Below are positions 27,213-37,088 of a DNA stretch of 64,000 bases, piece after piece; within the stretch, counting starts at the first letter, position 1, and each line of letters begins with the position of its first letter. The position numbers were made by a program, and so were the translations under genes. The notes under the pieces were generated by a model that worked only from the letters and a program-made list of their open reading frames with translations, ran no database searches and had not been told where the DNA came from. Source of the DNA: Chrysopilus asiliformis. Lineage: Eukaryota > Arthropoda > Insecta > Diptera > Rhagionidae. The DNA lies in contig OZ035964.1 of NCBI GenBank assembly GCA_964034945.1, positions 7,093,328 to 7,157,327 on the forward strand, read 5' to 3'.

Positions 27213-27814
27213 CCGACTGACTGACGGACAGATTGGCAGACAGACTGACAAAGAGACGGACAGACCGAGATACAGACAGACAGAATGACTGACCAAGAGA
27301 CGGAGAGACAGGCAGACAGAGATACAGACAGACAGAATGACTGACAGACAGACAGACAGACAGACTGACAAACAGATTGACAGATTGACAGACAGAATGA
27401 CTGACAGACAGACAGACAGACAGGCTGACAGACAGACCGACTGACTGGCGGACAGATTGGCAGACAGACTGACAAAGAGAGGGACAGACAGAATGACTGA
27501 CAAAGAGACGGAGAGACAGGCAGATAGACTGACAAACAGATTGACAGACAGAATGACTGACAGACAGACTAACAGACACTGTCTGACAGACAGACTGACA
27601 GACAGACCAACTGACAGACCGACTGACTGGCGGACAGATTGGCAGACAGACTGACAAAGAGACGGACAGACAGGCAGACAGAGATACAGACAGACAGAAT
27701 GACTGACTGACTACAGACAGACAGACAGACTGACAGACAGATAGAGAGACAAACAGACAGACAGACAAACAGACAGACAGGCAGATAAACCGACAGACTG
27801 ACAGACAGACAGAT
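27213..27814. repeat. Degenerate GACA/CAGA tetranucleotide microsatellite
   Basis: About 600 bp of (GACA)n with scattered GACT, GACG, GGCA and GATT variants. A longer stretch beginning GGCGGACAGATTGGCAGACA recurs near 27220 (as GACGGACAG...), 27443 and 27625, giving a second-order period of about 200 bp. Overlapping Ser-Val-Cys-Leu ORFs on the minus strand are artefacts of the repeat. Confidence 0.95.
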
Positions 27815-27987
27815 TCACGGGCATCCTCATAATTTTGCAAGGAACGGATTTCGTGATGATCATAAATTTTCTATCTCCCCCTGTTCTGGAGTCACCCTCC
27901 GTCATTAATACAATACTTCCCCTCTATAGAAGAGGAAAGTAAAAAAGCATTATTGAGTTTTAAGAAAAAGATTTACGGAATTTTATA

Positions 27988-28087
27988 CAGTAGAATCCCG
28001 ATAATTCGTATTTCAAGGGACCAGCAAATTCATACGAATTAGCGGGATATACGAATTATCGGGGTACGAATTATCGGGATTCTACTG
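27988..28087. mobile_element. 100-bp pogo/Tigger-like MITE
   Basis: Perfect inverted ends of 23 bp begin CAGTAGAATCCCGATAATTC and are flanked by TA at 27986-27987 and 28088-28089. The interior repeats the ACGAATTATCGGG motif. CAGT...-type ends with CCCGATAATTCG and a TA duplication are characteristic of pogo/Tigger-derived MITEs (family knowledge; assignment inferred). It sits in the intron about 130 bp before the BTB exon. Confidence 0.85.
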
Positions 28088-28214
28088 TATAACAAAATTG
28101 TGAATTATTACTACTTATTTCGTAAATCTTGTTGTATATAATTCCACAAATCTACTAAATAGAAAATCTATCTATCTAAAATTAACTAATGAGAAACTAT
28201 TTTGAAAATTTCAG

Positions 28215-28887
28215 TTATTAGCGAGTCAGCGATTTGTTGATGTGACATTAGCCTGCGAGGGCCATCAATTGCATTGTCATCGACTAGTTTTGGCCGCATG
28301 TTCAACATATTTTGAAAGTGTATTAAATGAGAACCCATGCAAGCATCCAATTATAATCTTGCCGCGCGATATACGATTATGGGAAATTCAGGCACTTGTC
28401 GATTTTATGTACAAAGGTGAGGTGAACGTGTCACAAGCTGGACTCTCTGATCTACTGAAATGCGCCGAAATCTTTCAAATTCGTGGCCTATGCGGATCAG
28501 ATGCGGCTCTGAATTTAGATCAGATCAATGCGACGTCATCACCGACCGCACAATCCTTAGCCGGGGCTACCGGATCGACACAATCGGCGACCGCAGTAGC
28601 CGCTGACAACTCGGCAGGTGTCACAGGTAGTACAACCCGTTCAAGTTCAACAAATCAACAAACCGGTACAACAGCGGGTGCATCATTAGCTACCGCCACC
28701 TCGTCGTCATCTTCATCGTCTTCGACATCATCAACGACATCGTCATCGTCAACGTCCTCTTCATCCACCGCGGCATCCACCAGCACAAAAGATATTAATA
28801 ATCAAAATAGAAATTTAGTTAATCGGACAAAAAACACTATTAGTAGTAATAATGATAATCATAGTAGCAACAGCAGCAGTAATAACC
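28215..28887 (+). CDS. BTB/POZ-domain regulatory protein, exon with most of the BTB domain
   Basis: An acceptor TTTTGAAAATTTCAG ends at 28214 and the frame opens with LLASQRFVDV, the usual exon start within insect BTB domains. The BTB core follows: DVTLACEGHQ, HCHRLVLAACSTYFESVL, then PIIILPRDIRLW, VDFMYKGEVNVSQ and LLKCAEIFQIRGLCG (residues about 10-105 of the exon). After it comes a low-complexity Ser/Thr/Ala/Asn-rich linker to the donor GTAAGT at 28888. The exon ends one base into a codon. The family mediates dimerisation and cofactor recruitment by nuclear regulators, normally with zinc fingers or another DNA-binding domain at the C-terminus. The first ~20 BTB residues (the WNNH region) must be on an upstream exon not seen here. 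Reading through the donor gives a stop at 28929. Ortholog identity is not assigned. Confidence 0.9.
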
Positions 28888-29304
28888 GTAAGTTTGACAT
28901 TCAATTGAATTTGCAAATCAGGCCCGTATAATTTGGAGAGGGAGGGACAGATTATGTATTTTTTTCAGAATTTTTTACAGTCCTTTACGCATCTTAACTG
29001 AATTCTGGCATGGAGTTAGTTGAAACACCTTAAACCTAGTTTTTACAACAAAACCCAAAACTTTCGCGAATCCCCTCACTTTTTTTATTCCAAATATTGT
29101 AGCGTCGTCGATGGAGACACGGGGCTGTGCAAATGTGCGGACGCACAGGAAATGGGCCGAGGGGAGGGAGGTTGAAGAAATGATTGACTACCGGTGCCTT
29201 TTTGATGCCAATTCCATTTTACAATCAATGGGAAAACCAATATTAGATACATATTTTATGTATTTATGCTGATAGAAATGGCAACATTATTTGGAATTTT
29301 GTAT

Positions 29305-30066
29305 TTTGTGACCATTTCCCAACATTTTGTAGTAAGTTTTTTTTTAAATTTCATTTTGAAAATTTTTGAAATTTTTCAATAAAAAATCGCAAGAAAATTT
29401 CAAGTCTCAAGAAAAAATTGTTTTTTAAAAAAAGTACTTCGGTTTCAGGAAAACCAAAAATCACACATTCTTTAGGATCCTTTTATCTATCAAAAACCGT
29501 TTTCCGTAAGTCGATAGGCCAAAAATTACGCGAGGGACAGACGGTTTTCCAAATGTCGGATCCTTAAAAATTGAATCCTTTTTTCTCGGAAACGGCTCAA
29601 CGGATTTTCATGAAATTTGGAATCTTAGAGTTTTCGAGGACGAGGAATCGATATCCGATGTCCTTTTTGGGGAAAAAAGGATTTTTTAAGGACCTCGTCC
29701 TTGTACCGCCCAAACCGTACCCCCCTCCTCAAAAAGGACACCAGATATCGATTCTCCATCCCTGATAACCTCTAAATTCTGAATTTCAGCTCGATCGAAG
29801 GACTTGAATTTTTCGTCCTTAAAAAAAGTGCAGGCGATTTTTTCCCCCTTGCGATTTTTTCAAATTTTTGACACGTCTCCGATTTTGCTGAAATTCAGTA
29901 TAGGGGGTTTTTTTGGTCCTCGGATTAAGAATTTGTTGTCCGTTTCCCAATTTTACAAATAGTTTTGGTGGTGCAGGGGGCGGAGTGTTTCATGAAAAAT
30001 CGAATTTTCAGGAAAACGACACCGAATTAGGCTCTGCTCTTTCCTTTTAAATCTAAACTTTACAAG
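29305..30066 (+). repeat. Dispersed repeat family, copy 1 (forward)
   Basis: This segment is found again in inverted orientation at 38106-39105. Shared landmarks include CCCAACATTTTGTAGTA, GGATCCTTTTATCTATC, GAGGGACAGACGGTTTTCC, ATCGATATCCGATGTCC, CCTCGTCCTTGTACC and CGACACCGAATTAGGCTC. No intact ORF spans it; its family is unknown to me. It lies wholly within the BTB gene's intron. Confidence 0.85.
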
Positions 30067-30207
30067 GTTAGGCGGGACATCACCAAAAGGAGGAGAAGAC
30101 CGGCCAAAAGAAGGTGGGAGATTGGAGGGGTCTCACGAAAATGAAATTTTCACTTGCTATTTACTAGAAACGCAATTATACAAGTCTCTAGCTCGATCCT
30201 TTCGAAA

Positions 30208-30334
30208 GACAGGCAGGCAGATAGGCAGACAGGCAAACAGATAGGCAGGCAGGCAGGCAGGCAGGCAGGCAAACAGACAGACAGACAGAAAGATACATAG
30301 GCAGACAGACAGATAGACTCACAGCCAGACAGAC
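30208..30334. repeat. CAGG/CAGA microsatellite
   Basis: (GGCA)n and (GACA)n tetranucleotides in intron sequence about 110 bp before the next exon. A minus-strand Cys/Leu/Pro ORF across it is an artefact. Confidence 0.93.
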
Positions 30335-30446
30335 ATCCCAAATATTCTGGTGTCGTTAATTTTTGTCCCTTTCCTGACCACGGGCCTGTTGCAAACTTTT
30401 TAATAAACGAATATTTTTGACATTTTTCTTTTTTTGTTTGAAACAG

Positions 30447-30728
30447 GTGCGGCGGCGGCCAGTGCGTCTACGGTTGCTGGTATAAATCCAAATTTAAGTT
30501 CAACTTTACCAAAAACAGCCGAAATCTCGAATTCATCATTTCTGAATTTGACACGGGGTAAATTAAATGCACATAAAAATGATCTACAAAGATACAATAC
30601 ATCGACACCAAATCATAGTATTATTAGTAAAACTGAACCAATCGATGATGAACCCATGGACCATGATCTCGATGATAATAGCAACAATAATTCAATGGAT
30701 ATGCTCGGTGCGGCTGATAAAACCGATG
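30447..30728 (+). CDS. BTB gene, second visible exon (acidic linker)
   Basis: This 282-bp (94-codon) symmetric phase-1 exon lies between acceptor TTTGAAACAG (ends 30446) and donor GTAAGC (30729). It begins Ala-rich (AAAASASTVAG), continues with an Asn/Ser-rich stretch and an Asp-rich segment KTEPIDDEPMDHDLDD, and ends MLGAADKTD. No folded domain is recognised; acidic and Asn/Ser-rich linkers between BTB and DNA-binding domains are common in this family. Its frame continues that of the BTB exon with no stop. Because the length is a multiple of three and both introns are phase 1, it could be skipped without a frameshift. Read-through at the donor stops after four residues. Confidence 0.8.
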
Positions 30729-32075
30729 GTAAGCAAATTTAAACAGAAATTTCAACAGTATATGAATTTGCAATACGAAAATCTACGTCCCTGCGAAATT
30801 TACACCATAAACCGATCATTAAAATATTTTTTAACAGGTGACATTGAGTTTCACAACTCCCCGTCCCGCAAAATGTCGGAAATTTAATTAATAATTGTGT
30901 TAAAAATTGTACCTGCGAATGAAGCGGCGTCCTTCTATAATAATTCAAGTACAACAATACAATCTATTTAGTTATTGCTTTGTTTTCCATTTAACACCTT
31001 CACTTTTATTCACTATTTTCACTATTTAACTATTTCTTCGGTCTTCATCGACCGCAAGCGTCAAAAACATAAATGAAATGAAATATTTTGCCGGCTTCAT
31101 GTTGACAAACCGTTATACAAAAATCTTGGGGCTTTGATCATGTTTAGACGTATCTTTCCCAATGACGATCTTTACACGTATCATTTTTCTTCTTTGCAAG
31201 TAGAGTGCCTAAAATCTAGACAGAGTGGATTATTGGACGTGTAAAAATGATCGCTGAGCTGAAACACGAGCGCGGAAAACTTTAAAAATTTGATTCATTG
31301 CTACAAGTAATTGCCAAAATAACTGTAATCGGTTAATGTAAGTGACAAACTCGCGTCTGGGGTATCAAAAAATTTGGAAATTCGTAGTTATTTTAATAAA
31401 TTGAAAAACTGTTTACAGACGATTCTAATCTGGAGAAAAAGGTATTCTAATGGGCCTAATAGACTGCCCTGTGGTATTCGCTATGGCTGTTTTGGCCTGA
31501 CATTTTTTTTTTTGGTCGAAATAGAGACCGTGAATTTTACATATTTTTGTTTCTAACTCGATACAAACTTTTGAAACAAGTTACGGAATTCAACTTCTGC
31601 ATTAATTTAAGCTTAGGTGGTGTCAGAAACAGAGACAGTATACAGATAACCGAGAGCCTAAAAAGCTCTTGGATGAATTGGCTGAGCGATGTGATGTAAA
31701 GCTTTTGAGCGAATTGCATTCGTGAGTGAAAAGGAAAGGTTCTTAGAAGTCAAGCACAAAAAGACACTTTACTTTTTTCCCTTTCGCAAAAGCTTCTCAA
31801 ATGTTCTCTGGGCAGGAGAACTGAATTGGAGTGAAGTAAACGATTGCATTGAGGCAAAAGCTTTTCGGTTTTCTGAAAGCTTTCTAGGTTTGGCTACGTA
31901 TAACAAGATTTTGTTCTAGCGTTGGTTGGTTGTCACTGTTTTTTTCGTAACAATTGTTTTACTTACCCCTACCACCCGTCTCCACTTACCTAAAAAAAAG
32001 TCGCTCAGTTCCCTTCGCAAACAACACTGATAAATAAATCCTAACTAAAACTAGCTTTTTTTCGCTTTTTTACAG
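30729..32075 (+). other. Phase-1 intron of the BTB gene
   Basis: The donor is GTAAGC (30729) and the acceptor is a T-rich tract ending TACAG (32075). It contains the candidate alternative terminal exon at 30838-30887. Short ORFs at 31374-31556 and 31722-31919 have no recognisable domain and I see no other element. Confidence 0.7.
30838..30887 (+). CDS. Candidate alternative terminal exon of the BTB gene
   Basis: An acceptor-like TATTTTTTAACAG ends at 30837. Joined in phase 1 to the preceding exon it codes for GDIEFHNSPSRKMSEI and then TAA (30885-30887). Its opening DIEF resembles DIDV, which opens the exon at 32076, so it might be a diverged duplicate giving a short isoform. BTB genes such as lola, mod(mdg4) and tramtrack are known for alternative 3' exons, but here the evidence is only phase, acceptor and weak similarity. 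It could be intronic chance. Confidence 0.3.
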
Positions 32076-32132
32076 ATGATATTGACGTCAAATTCACAGA
32101 ATATATTAAAGGATCATCAAAACTTGAAGCTG
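32076..32132 (+). CDS. BTB gene, third visible exon (57 bp)
   Basis: This is a symmetric phase-1 microexon of 19 codons between acceptor TTTTTTACAG (ends 32075) and donor GTAAGT (32133). It completes an Asp codon with the preceding exon and reads DDIDVKFTEYIKGSSKLEA. The matched phase, strong donor and continued open frame support it. It has no domain of its own. Reading through the donor meets TGA after two codons, so a further exon is expected, but none with a zinc-finger or other DNA-binding signature is visible in the rest of the window. The gene either ends in exons beyond 64000, across a very long repeat-filled intron, or has a short terminal exon I could not recognise. Confidence 0.7.
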
Positions 32133-33898
32133 GTAAGTGAAACATACTATAAATTGTTGTACTTGAATTATTCTGCTAAATTTAGGGCGGCAAAGTAATA
32201 TCTGTGGCAATAAGAAAACAAAACATCTTAAGTCGATTTTCAGGCGTACCCAAAATGATGTCTATTTGCATTTCCAAACAGATCGCCTGAAAATCGATAT
32301 AAAATGTTTCGGCACAGATCGATAATCGCGATAAGTCGAAAGGAAACATTGTATTTTTCTTTTTGCGTCACAAAAGCTATAAGAATAAGCTGTTTTGCAA
32401 AAAAAAAAATATACTTTAGACCAGCGGGCTTCGGCCATGTGCACCAAGGGCATTTTCGCAGCTCAAATTGCCCTGTTATACGTCGATTCTTCATGCTACC
32501 CGTTTCATTCTGGCTTGTACGAAAACTGCATACATACGCATATGAAAGAAATAATCTGTTTCACCTTGCATATAACCCGTTCTGCTTCCACTTGTGCATT
32601 TTACATACCATGGAGCTTTGCTGAGCTCTAAGTAAGGCCATTTATGCGAGAGATTTTTATTAGCTCCAGTTGTCATTAGGACATTGACTGAAGCGGAGGT
32701 GTATTTCATACTGCTGAAAATCATGAAAAATTTAACACTGCTGAAAATCATGGAGCGTTCTGTCTCAAAAGACGACACGAATTTTGGACATGATTGTTTT
32801 CTTATTCGGTGTGATAACACAATGCAATGTTTACTATGATTTCAGGAAATTAAAACAATAAAAAAATACAATTTATATAGGCATTTTCAGTCGTTTCATA
32901 AAATATCAATTGATCAAATTAATGTTTCTGGTTTTATGAAATTATTTTTATTTTCCGATTGTAATTCGGAAATTTCATATAAAAGTTTTTCATTATCAAA
33001 ACTTTTTTTAACGTAAAGTAAAACAATTAACAGTGTATCAAAACCAAAAATAATGAAAAAGAGCTTTCAACAAAGTTTGAACTAGGCTCGGAGAGCAAGC
33101 CATATAAACAAGTAAATCGCTTGTCAGTGGTAGTGGATGCCCGAGAACTTTGAAAGCTTTCCTGGCCCTGCTTTAGACGGAAAAATCGGGGTTTTTTTTC
33201 TCTAGAACGAAATTTGATTTTTTTTTTGTTAAAATTCTGTATGGATATTGTTTTGGTGATGTGTGACAATTATATACATATATATATTTTTTAAATGTAT
33301 CTATTTTTTTTAATTTATTATTTGTCTACGACAATCGGACGTGCACTGAATATTTCCTTGTTGAAATATTAGAAAATCACCTGCAGAAAATTTACAACTT
33401 AACCGCAACCGATAATAACGGTTGATTGTATTTTATTTATTTTATGTGTTTAAATATTTGGTGGAATGTATGCTAAATTTTTAAAATTACGATAGTTTAA
33501 TGTTGTGCTAACATCAAAATTTAAAAAAAAAGGCCGCAGAGATGAAAAAAAAACTTTCGGCGGCCAAAAATGGTAAAAAATAAACAATTATTAAAAAAAA
33601 AGATTAACCATCGTGAAAATATGGCGTGCGGCAAGCAAGCCTGAGAAAATTGTATAAAAGAACTACTTTTGTTGTTAAGTTTTGAGTAGGTGATTTATAC
33701 ACAAACAAAACATTGTTTTTTTTATACACTTTCTATTAAGTTGAAGTGTCGCGACCTATGTGGCTATGTGTCTTTCTCTGGAATCTTTGGAACCTTATAT
33801 CTCCGAAACTATGCAACCTAGGAAGATGAAATTTTGTCACCTTGCGTAGTTCCGGTGACAGTTCAATATTTTTACTACTCCATCCTTGTAAGGATAAT
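32133..33898. other. AT-rich non-coding sequence, probably intron
   Basis: No exon, gene or transposon is recognised. A 14-bp inverted repeat (TCGATTTTCAGGCG at 32233-32246 and its complement at 32284-32297) could form a hairpin with a 37-nt loop. A short TATATA tract lies near 33274-33290. Several 60-110-codon ORFs on both strands lack any family signature. Confidence 0.6.
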
Positions 33899-35420
33899 GG
33901 AAGGTCCTGTAAGGATAACGCAAATATCCTTTTTCCCATTTTTTCCGGGAAAAAATTGTATTAGGGGGTTTTCGGGGTCGCTGATCACGAATTCGGTGTT
34001 AGATTTTCAAAATTCAAAACGGAAGGTCCTGTAAGGATAACGCAAATATCCTTTTTCCCATTTTTCCCGGGAAAAACTGGCACCAGGGGGTTTTCGGGGT
34101 CGCTGATCACGAATTCGGTGTTAGATTTTCAAAATTCAAAACGGAATGTCCTGTAAGGATAACGCAAATATCCTTTTTCCCATTTTTCCCGGGAAAAACT
34201 GGCACCAGGGGGTTTTCGGGGTCGCTGATCACGAATTCGGTGTTAGATTTTCAAAATTCAAAACGGAAGGTCCTGTAAGGATAACGCAAATATCCTTTTT
34301 TCCCATTTTTTCCGGGAAGAAATGGTATTAGGGGGTTTTCGGGGTCGCTGATCACGAATTCGGTGTTAGATTTTCAAAATTCAAAACGGAAGGTCCTGTA
34401 AGGATAACGCAAATATCCTTTTTCCCATTTTTCCCGGGAAAAACTGGCACCAGGGGGTTTTCGGGGTCGCTGATCACGAATTCGGTGTTAGATTTTCAAA
34501 ATTCAAAACGGAAGGTCCTGTAAGGATAACGCAAATATCCTTTTTCCCATTTTTCCCGGGAAAAACTGGCACCAGGGGGTTTTCGGGGTCGCTGATCACG
34601 AATTCGGTGTTAGATTTTCAAAATTCAACACGGAAGGTCCTGTAAGGATAACGCAAATATCCTTTTTCCCATTTTTCCCGGGAAAAACTGGCACCAGGGG
34701 GTTTTCGGGGTCGCTGATCACGAATTCGGTGTTAGATTTTCAAAATTCAAAACGGAAGGTCCTGTAAGGATAACGCAAATATCCTTTTTCCCATTTTTTC
34801 CGGGAAAAATGGCATTAGGGGATTTTCGGGGTCGCTGATCACGAATTCGGTGTTAGATTTTCAAAATTCAAAACGGAAGGTCCTGTAAGGATAACGCAAA
34901 TATCCTTTTTCCCATTTTTCCCGGGAAAAACTGGCACCAGGGGGTTTTCGGGGTCGCTGATCACGAATTCGGTGTTAGATTTTCAAAATTCAAAACGGAA
35001 GGTCCTGTAAGGATAACGCAAATATCCTTTTTCCCATTTTTCCCGGGAAAAACTGGCACCAGGGGGTTTTCGGGGTCGCTGATCACGAATTCGGGGTTAG
35101 ATTTTCAAAATTCAAAACGGAAGGTCCTGTAAGGATAACGCAAATATCTTTTTTCCCATTTTTTCCGGGAAAAAATGGCATTAGGGGGTTTTCGGGGTCG
35201 CTGATCACGAATTCGGTGTTAGATTTTCAAAATTCAAAACGGAAGGTCCTGTAAGGATGACGCACATATCCTTTTCCCATTTTTCCGGGAAAAATGGCAT
35301 TAGGGGGTTTTTGGGGTCGCTGAATCCGATTCTGACATTTAAAATTCTGTAAGGATAACGGAATGTCCTGCAAAGATAACGTGAGTTTCCTTTTGCTCAA
35401 ATTTCCCGCGAAAGATCTTT
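33899..35420. repeat. 122-bp satellite, about 12 copies
   Basis: Units start at 33899, 34021, 34143, 34265, 34388, 34510, 34632, 34754, 34875, 34997, 35119 and 35241, followed by a degenerate tail from 35360. The unit begins GGAAGGTCCTGTAAGGATAA; most contain the 16-bp perfect palindrome TTTTTCCCGGGAAAAA (a few have TTTTTTCCGGG), then GGGGTCGCTGATCACGAATT. Central units are nearly identical while edge units diverge, the usual pattern under unequal exchange. Short plus-strand ORFs across it are incidental. Confidence 0.95.
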
Positions 35421-35470
35421 TCTGGAGGTTTTTGGTAGGCTAATTCAAGACTAAAAAGTATAAAATAAAA

Positions 35471-35784
35471 AAAACACTTTAAAAAACAAGTTTTATAACC
35501 TTATACACTTTCAAAATGCACTAAAAAGTAAAAAACAAGTTCAAAGTTTCACAAAAAATGTTTTTATAAATTGCGTGTGTTGTGAAAGTATAAAGTGTGT
35601 GACGTTGCATTTGCTCTTGAATCTGTAATAGCGGTTTCATACTGTGCAACGCAGCACACTTTATACTTTCACAACAACACGCAATTTATAAAAACATTTT
35701 TTGTGAAACTTTGAACTTGTTTTTTACTTTTTAGTGCATTTTGAAAGTGTATAAGGTTATAAAACTTGTTTTTTAAAGTGTTTT
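35471..35784. repeat. Near-perfect inverted repeat (foldback) with arms of about 140 bp
   Basis: The arm 35471-35608 is the inverted complement of 35645-35784 with very few mismatches and a spacer of about 36 bp. Landmarks are AAAACACTTTAAAAAACAAG at the left start and its complement at the right end, and GTGAAAGTATAAAGTGTG near the centre. No flanking duplication is obvious. A transcript would fold into a long hairpin RNA; whether it is transcribed is unknown. It could be a foldback-type MITE. Confidence 0.92.
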
Positions 35785-36038
35785 GTTAAATTTTTATTTG
35801 GACTGATTTGTTCTGCTTTTTTTGTTTGTTTCAATTGCATTTTGTTGAATTGATGTTTTTTTTCTGTTTACATTTTTGTTGAAAGTTTTGTCGAGTGAAA
35901 ATCGTTTATTGTTAGTTTTTCTACTTTCTTATAGGAAGTATCATAAAGTATTGTATTAAAAAAAATTCTACCTCCCTATTTTGCCTGAAAATAATTTCCC
36001 GAGCGCTCCTGAATCCCGATTGAAGGATTATTACAAAA

Positions 36039-36396
36039 ATGTCTGTCAATCTGTCAGTCTGTCAGTCTGTCAGTCTGTCAGTCTGTCAGTCTGTCAGTCT
36101 GTCAGTCTGTCAGTCTGTCAGTCTGTCAGTCTGTCAGTCTGTCAGTCTGTCAGTCTGTCAGTCTGTCAGTCTGTCAGTCTGTCAGTCTGTCAGTCTGTCA
36201 GTCTGTCAGTCTGTCAGTCTGTCAGTCTGTCAGTCTGTCAGTCTGTCAGTCTGTCAGTCTGTCAGTATGTCTGTCTGTTCGTTAGTCTGTTCGTTAGTCT
36301 GTTCGTTAGTCTGTTCGTTAGTCTGTCAGTAGTATGTCTGTCTGTTCGTCAGTCTGTCTGTTCGTCAGTCTGTCTGTTCGTCAGTCTGTCCGTCAG
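36039..36396. repeat. CTGTCAGT 8-bp microsatellite and derived GTTCGTTAGTCT block
   Basis: A pure (CTGTCAGT)n tract of about 28 units is followed from about 36267 by (CTGTTCGTTAGT)n and CTGTCTGTTCGTCAGT variants. The purity of the first part suggests recent expansion. Ser-Val-Cys-Leu ORFs across it are artefacts. Confidence 0.96.
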
Positions 36397-36938
36397 TTCA
36401 AACGACTGAAGCTAAAGATCTTACTGTCTGGTACTGGAATAAGAAGATCCTAACCACTTTTAGTGGAAATCCATTTTCCGGAAGTAACCAAAAACGTCAT
36501 TTTTCGCGATTTACTCCGAAACTGTCGTAAACTGGAAGTCGTTTTTCGCGATTTACTCCAAAATTACGTCTTTTTTAGTAGTTTCAAGTATAAACCAATG
36601 GAAACAATGAAATTTCCTAGCGTTTTGTCTTTTACCAGTGCTCGATATCACAACCGTTATCGAGATATACCGTTATTTCTAAAAAAAAAAAAAAAACACG
36701 GGCTTTAATTGGTCCAACATGAGAAGAGCTGAAAAAAATAACATTTGGCACACTTTTGTCTTCGCCGGCTATTATATTTAAGCCTTAATTCTAATACCAG
36801 GCAATGTCAGCGACAAAAACGAAAAAAATATTTTTTTTGATGTTATTAATATTCTATAAATTGTTTCTCAAACGCGCCTTTTTCCCAAAATGTAGAAAAT
36901 TTTAACAACTTTAATATAACGGTAGGTTATTAACAACA
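36397..36938. other. Non-coding AT-rich sequence with a small duplication
   Basis: A motif TTTTTCGCGATTTACTCC occurs at about 36499 and 36542, a short tandem duplication. A 15-base A-run lies near 36680. Nothing else is recognised. Confidence 0.6.
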
Positions 36939-37088
36939 AGGCGACGAGAAAGACCCAACCTCAGATGGCAAGACGGCGTTGACCAGGACGCGAAGAGAAT
37001 TGGAATGCAAAATTGGAGGACTACGGGACTTGACTGAGACCTCTGGCAAGAGACATTGCGGCAGGCCAAGACCGGAAACCGGTTGTAG
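36939..37088 (+). pseudogene. Decayed C-terminal fragment of a non-LTR retrotransposon polyprotein
   Basis: A 50-codon reading starts RRRERPNLRWQDGVDQDAKR, continues IGMQNWRTTGLD, then an in-frame TGA, then DLWQETLRQAKTGNRL and TAG. The spacing R-P-x-L-R-W-x-D-G-V and N-W-R is typical of the tail that follows reverse transcriptase in RTE-like and related elements (family knowledge). The TGA at the usual Arg of 'LDRD' and the absence of any upstream RT show it is a relic. Confidence 0.65.

Larger units (their letters stand above)
28888..30446 (+). other. Phase-1 intron of the BTB gene
   Basis: It runs from donor GTAAGT to the acceptor at 30446 (T-rich tract then GAAACAG). The first base of the split codon (C, 28887) and the next two (GT, 30447-30448) form an Arg codon in the open frame of the next exon, supporting the junction. 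The intron holds a dispersed repeat (29305-30066) and a microsatellite (30208-30334); 28932-29304 shows nothing recognisable. Confidence 0.8.

Noticed and set aside
27121..27905. Ser/Val/Cys/Leu-rich ORFs (SVCLSVCQ)
   Set aside because: They are translations of the GACA microsatellite in overlapping frames, with no conserved domain.
35981..36409. 142- and 97-codon SVSLSVCQ ORFs
   Set aside because: They are translations of the CTGTCAGT tract.
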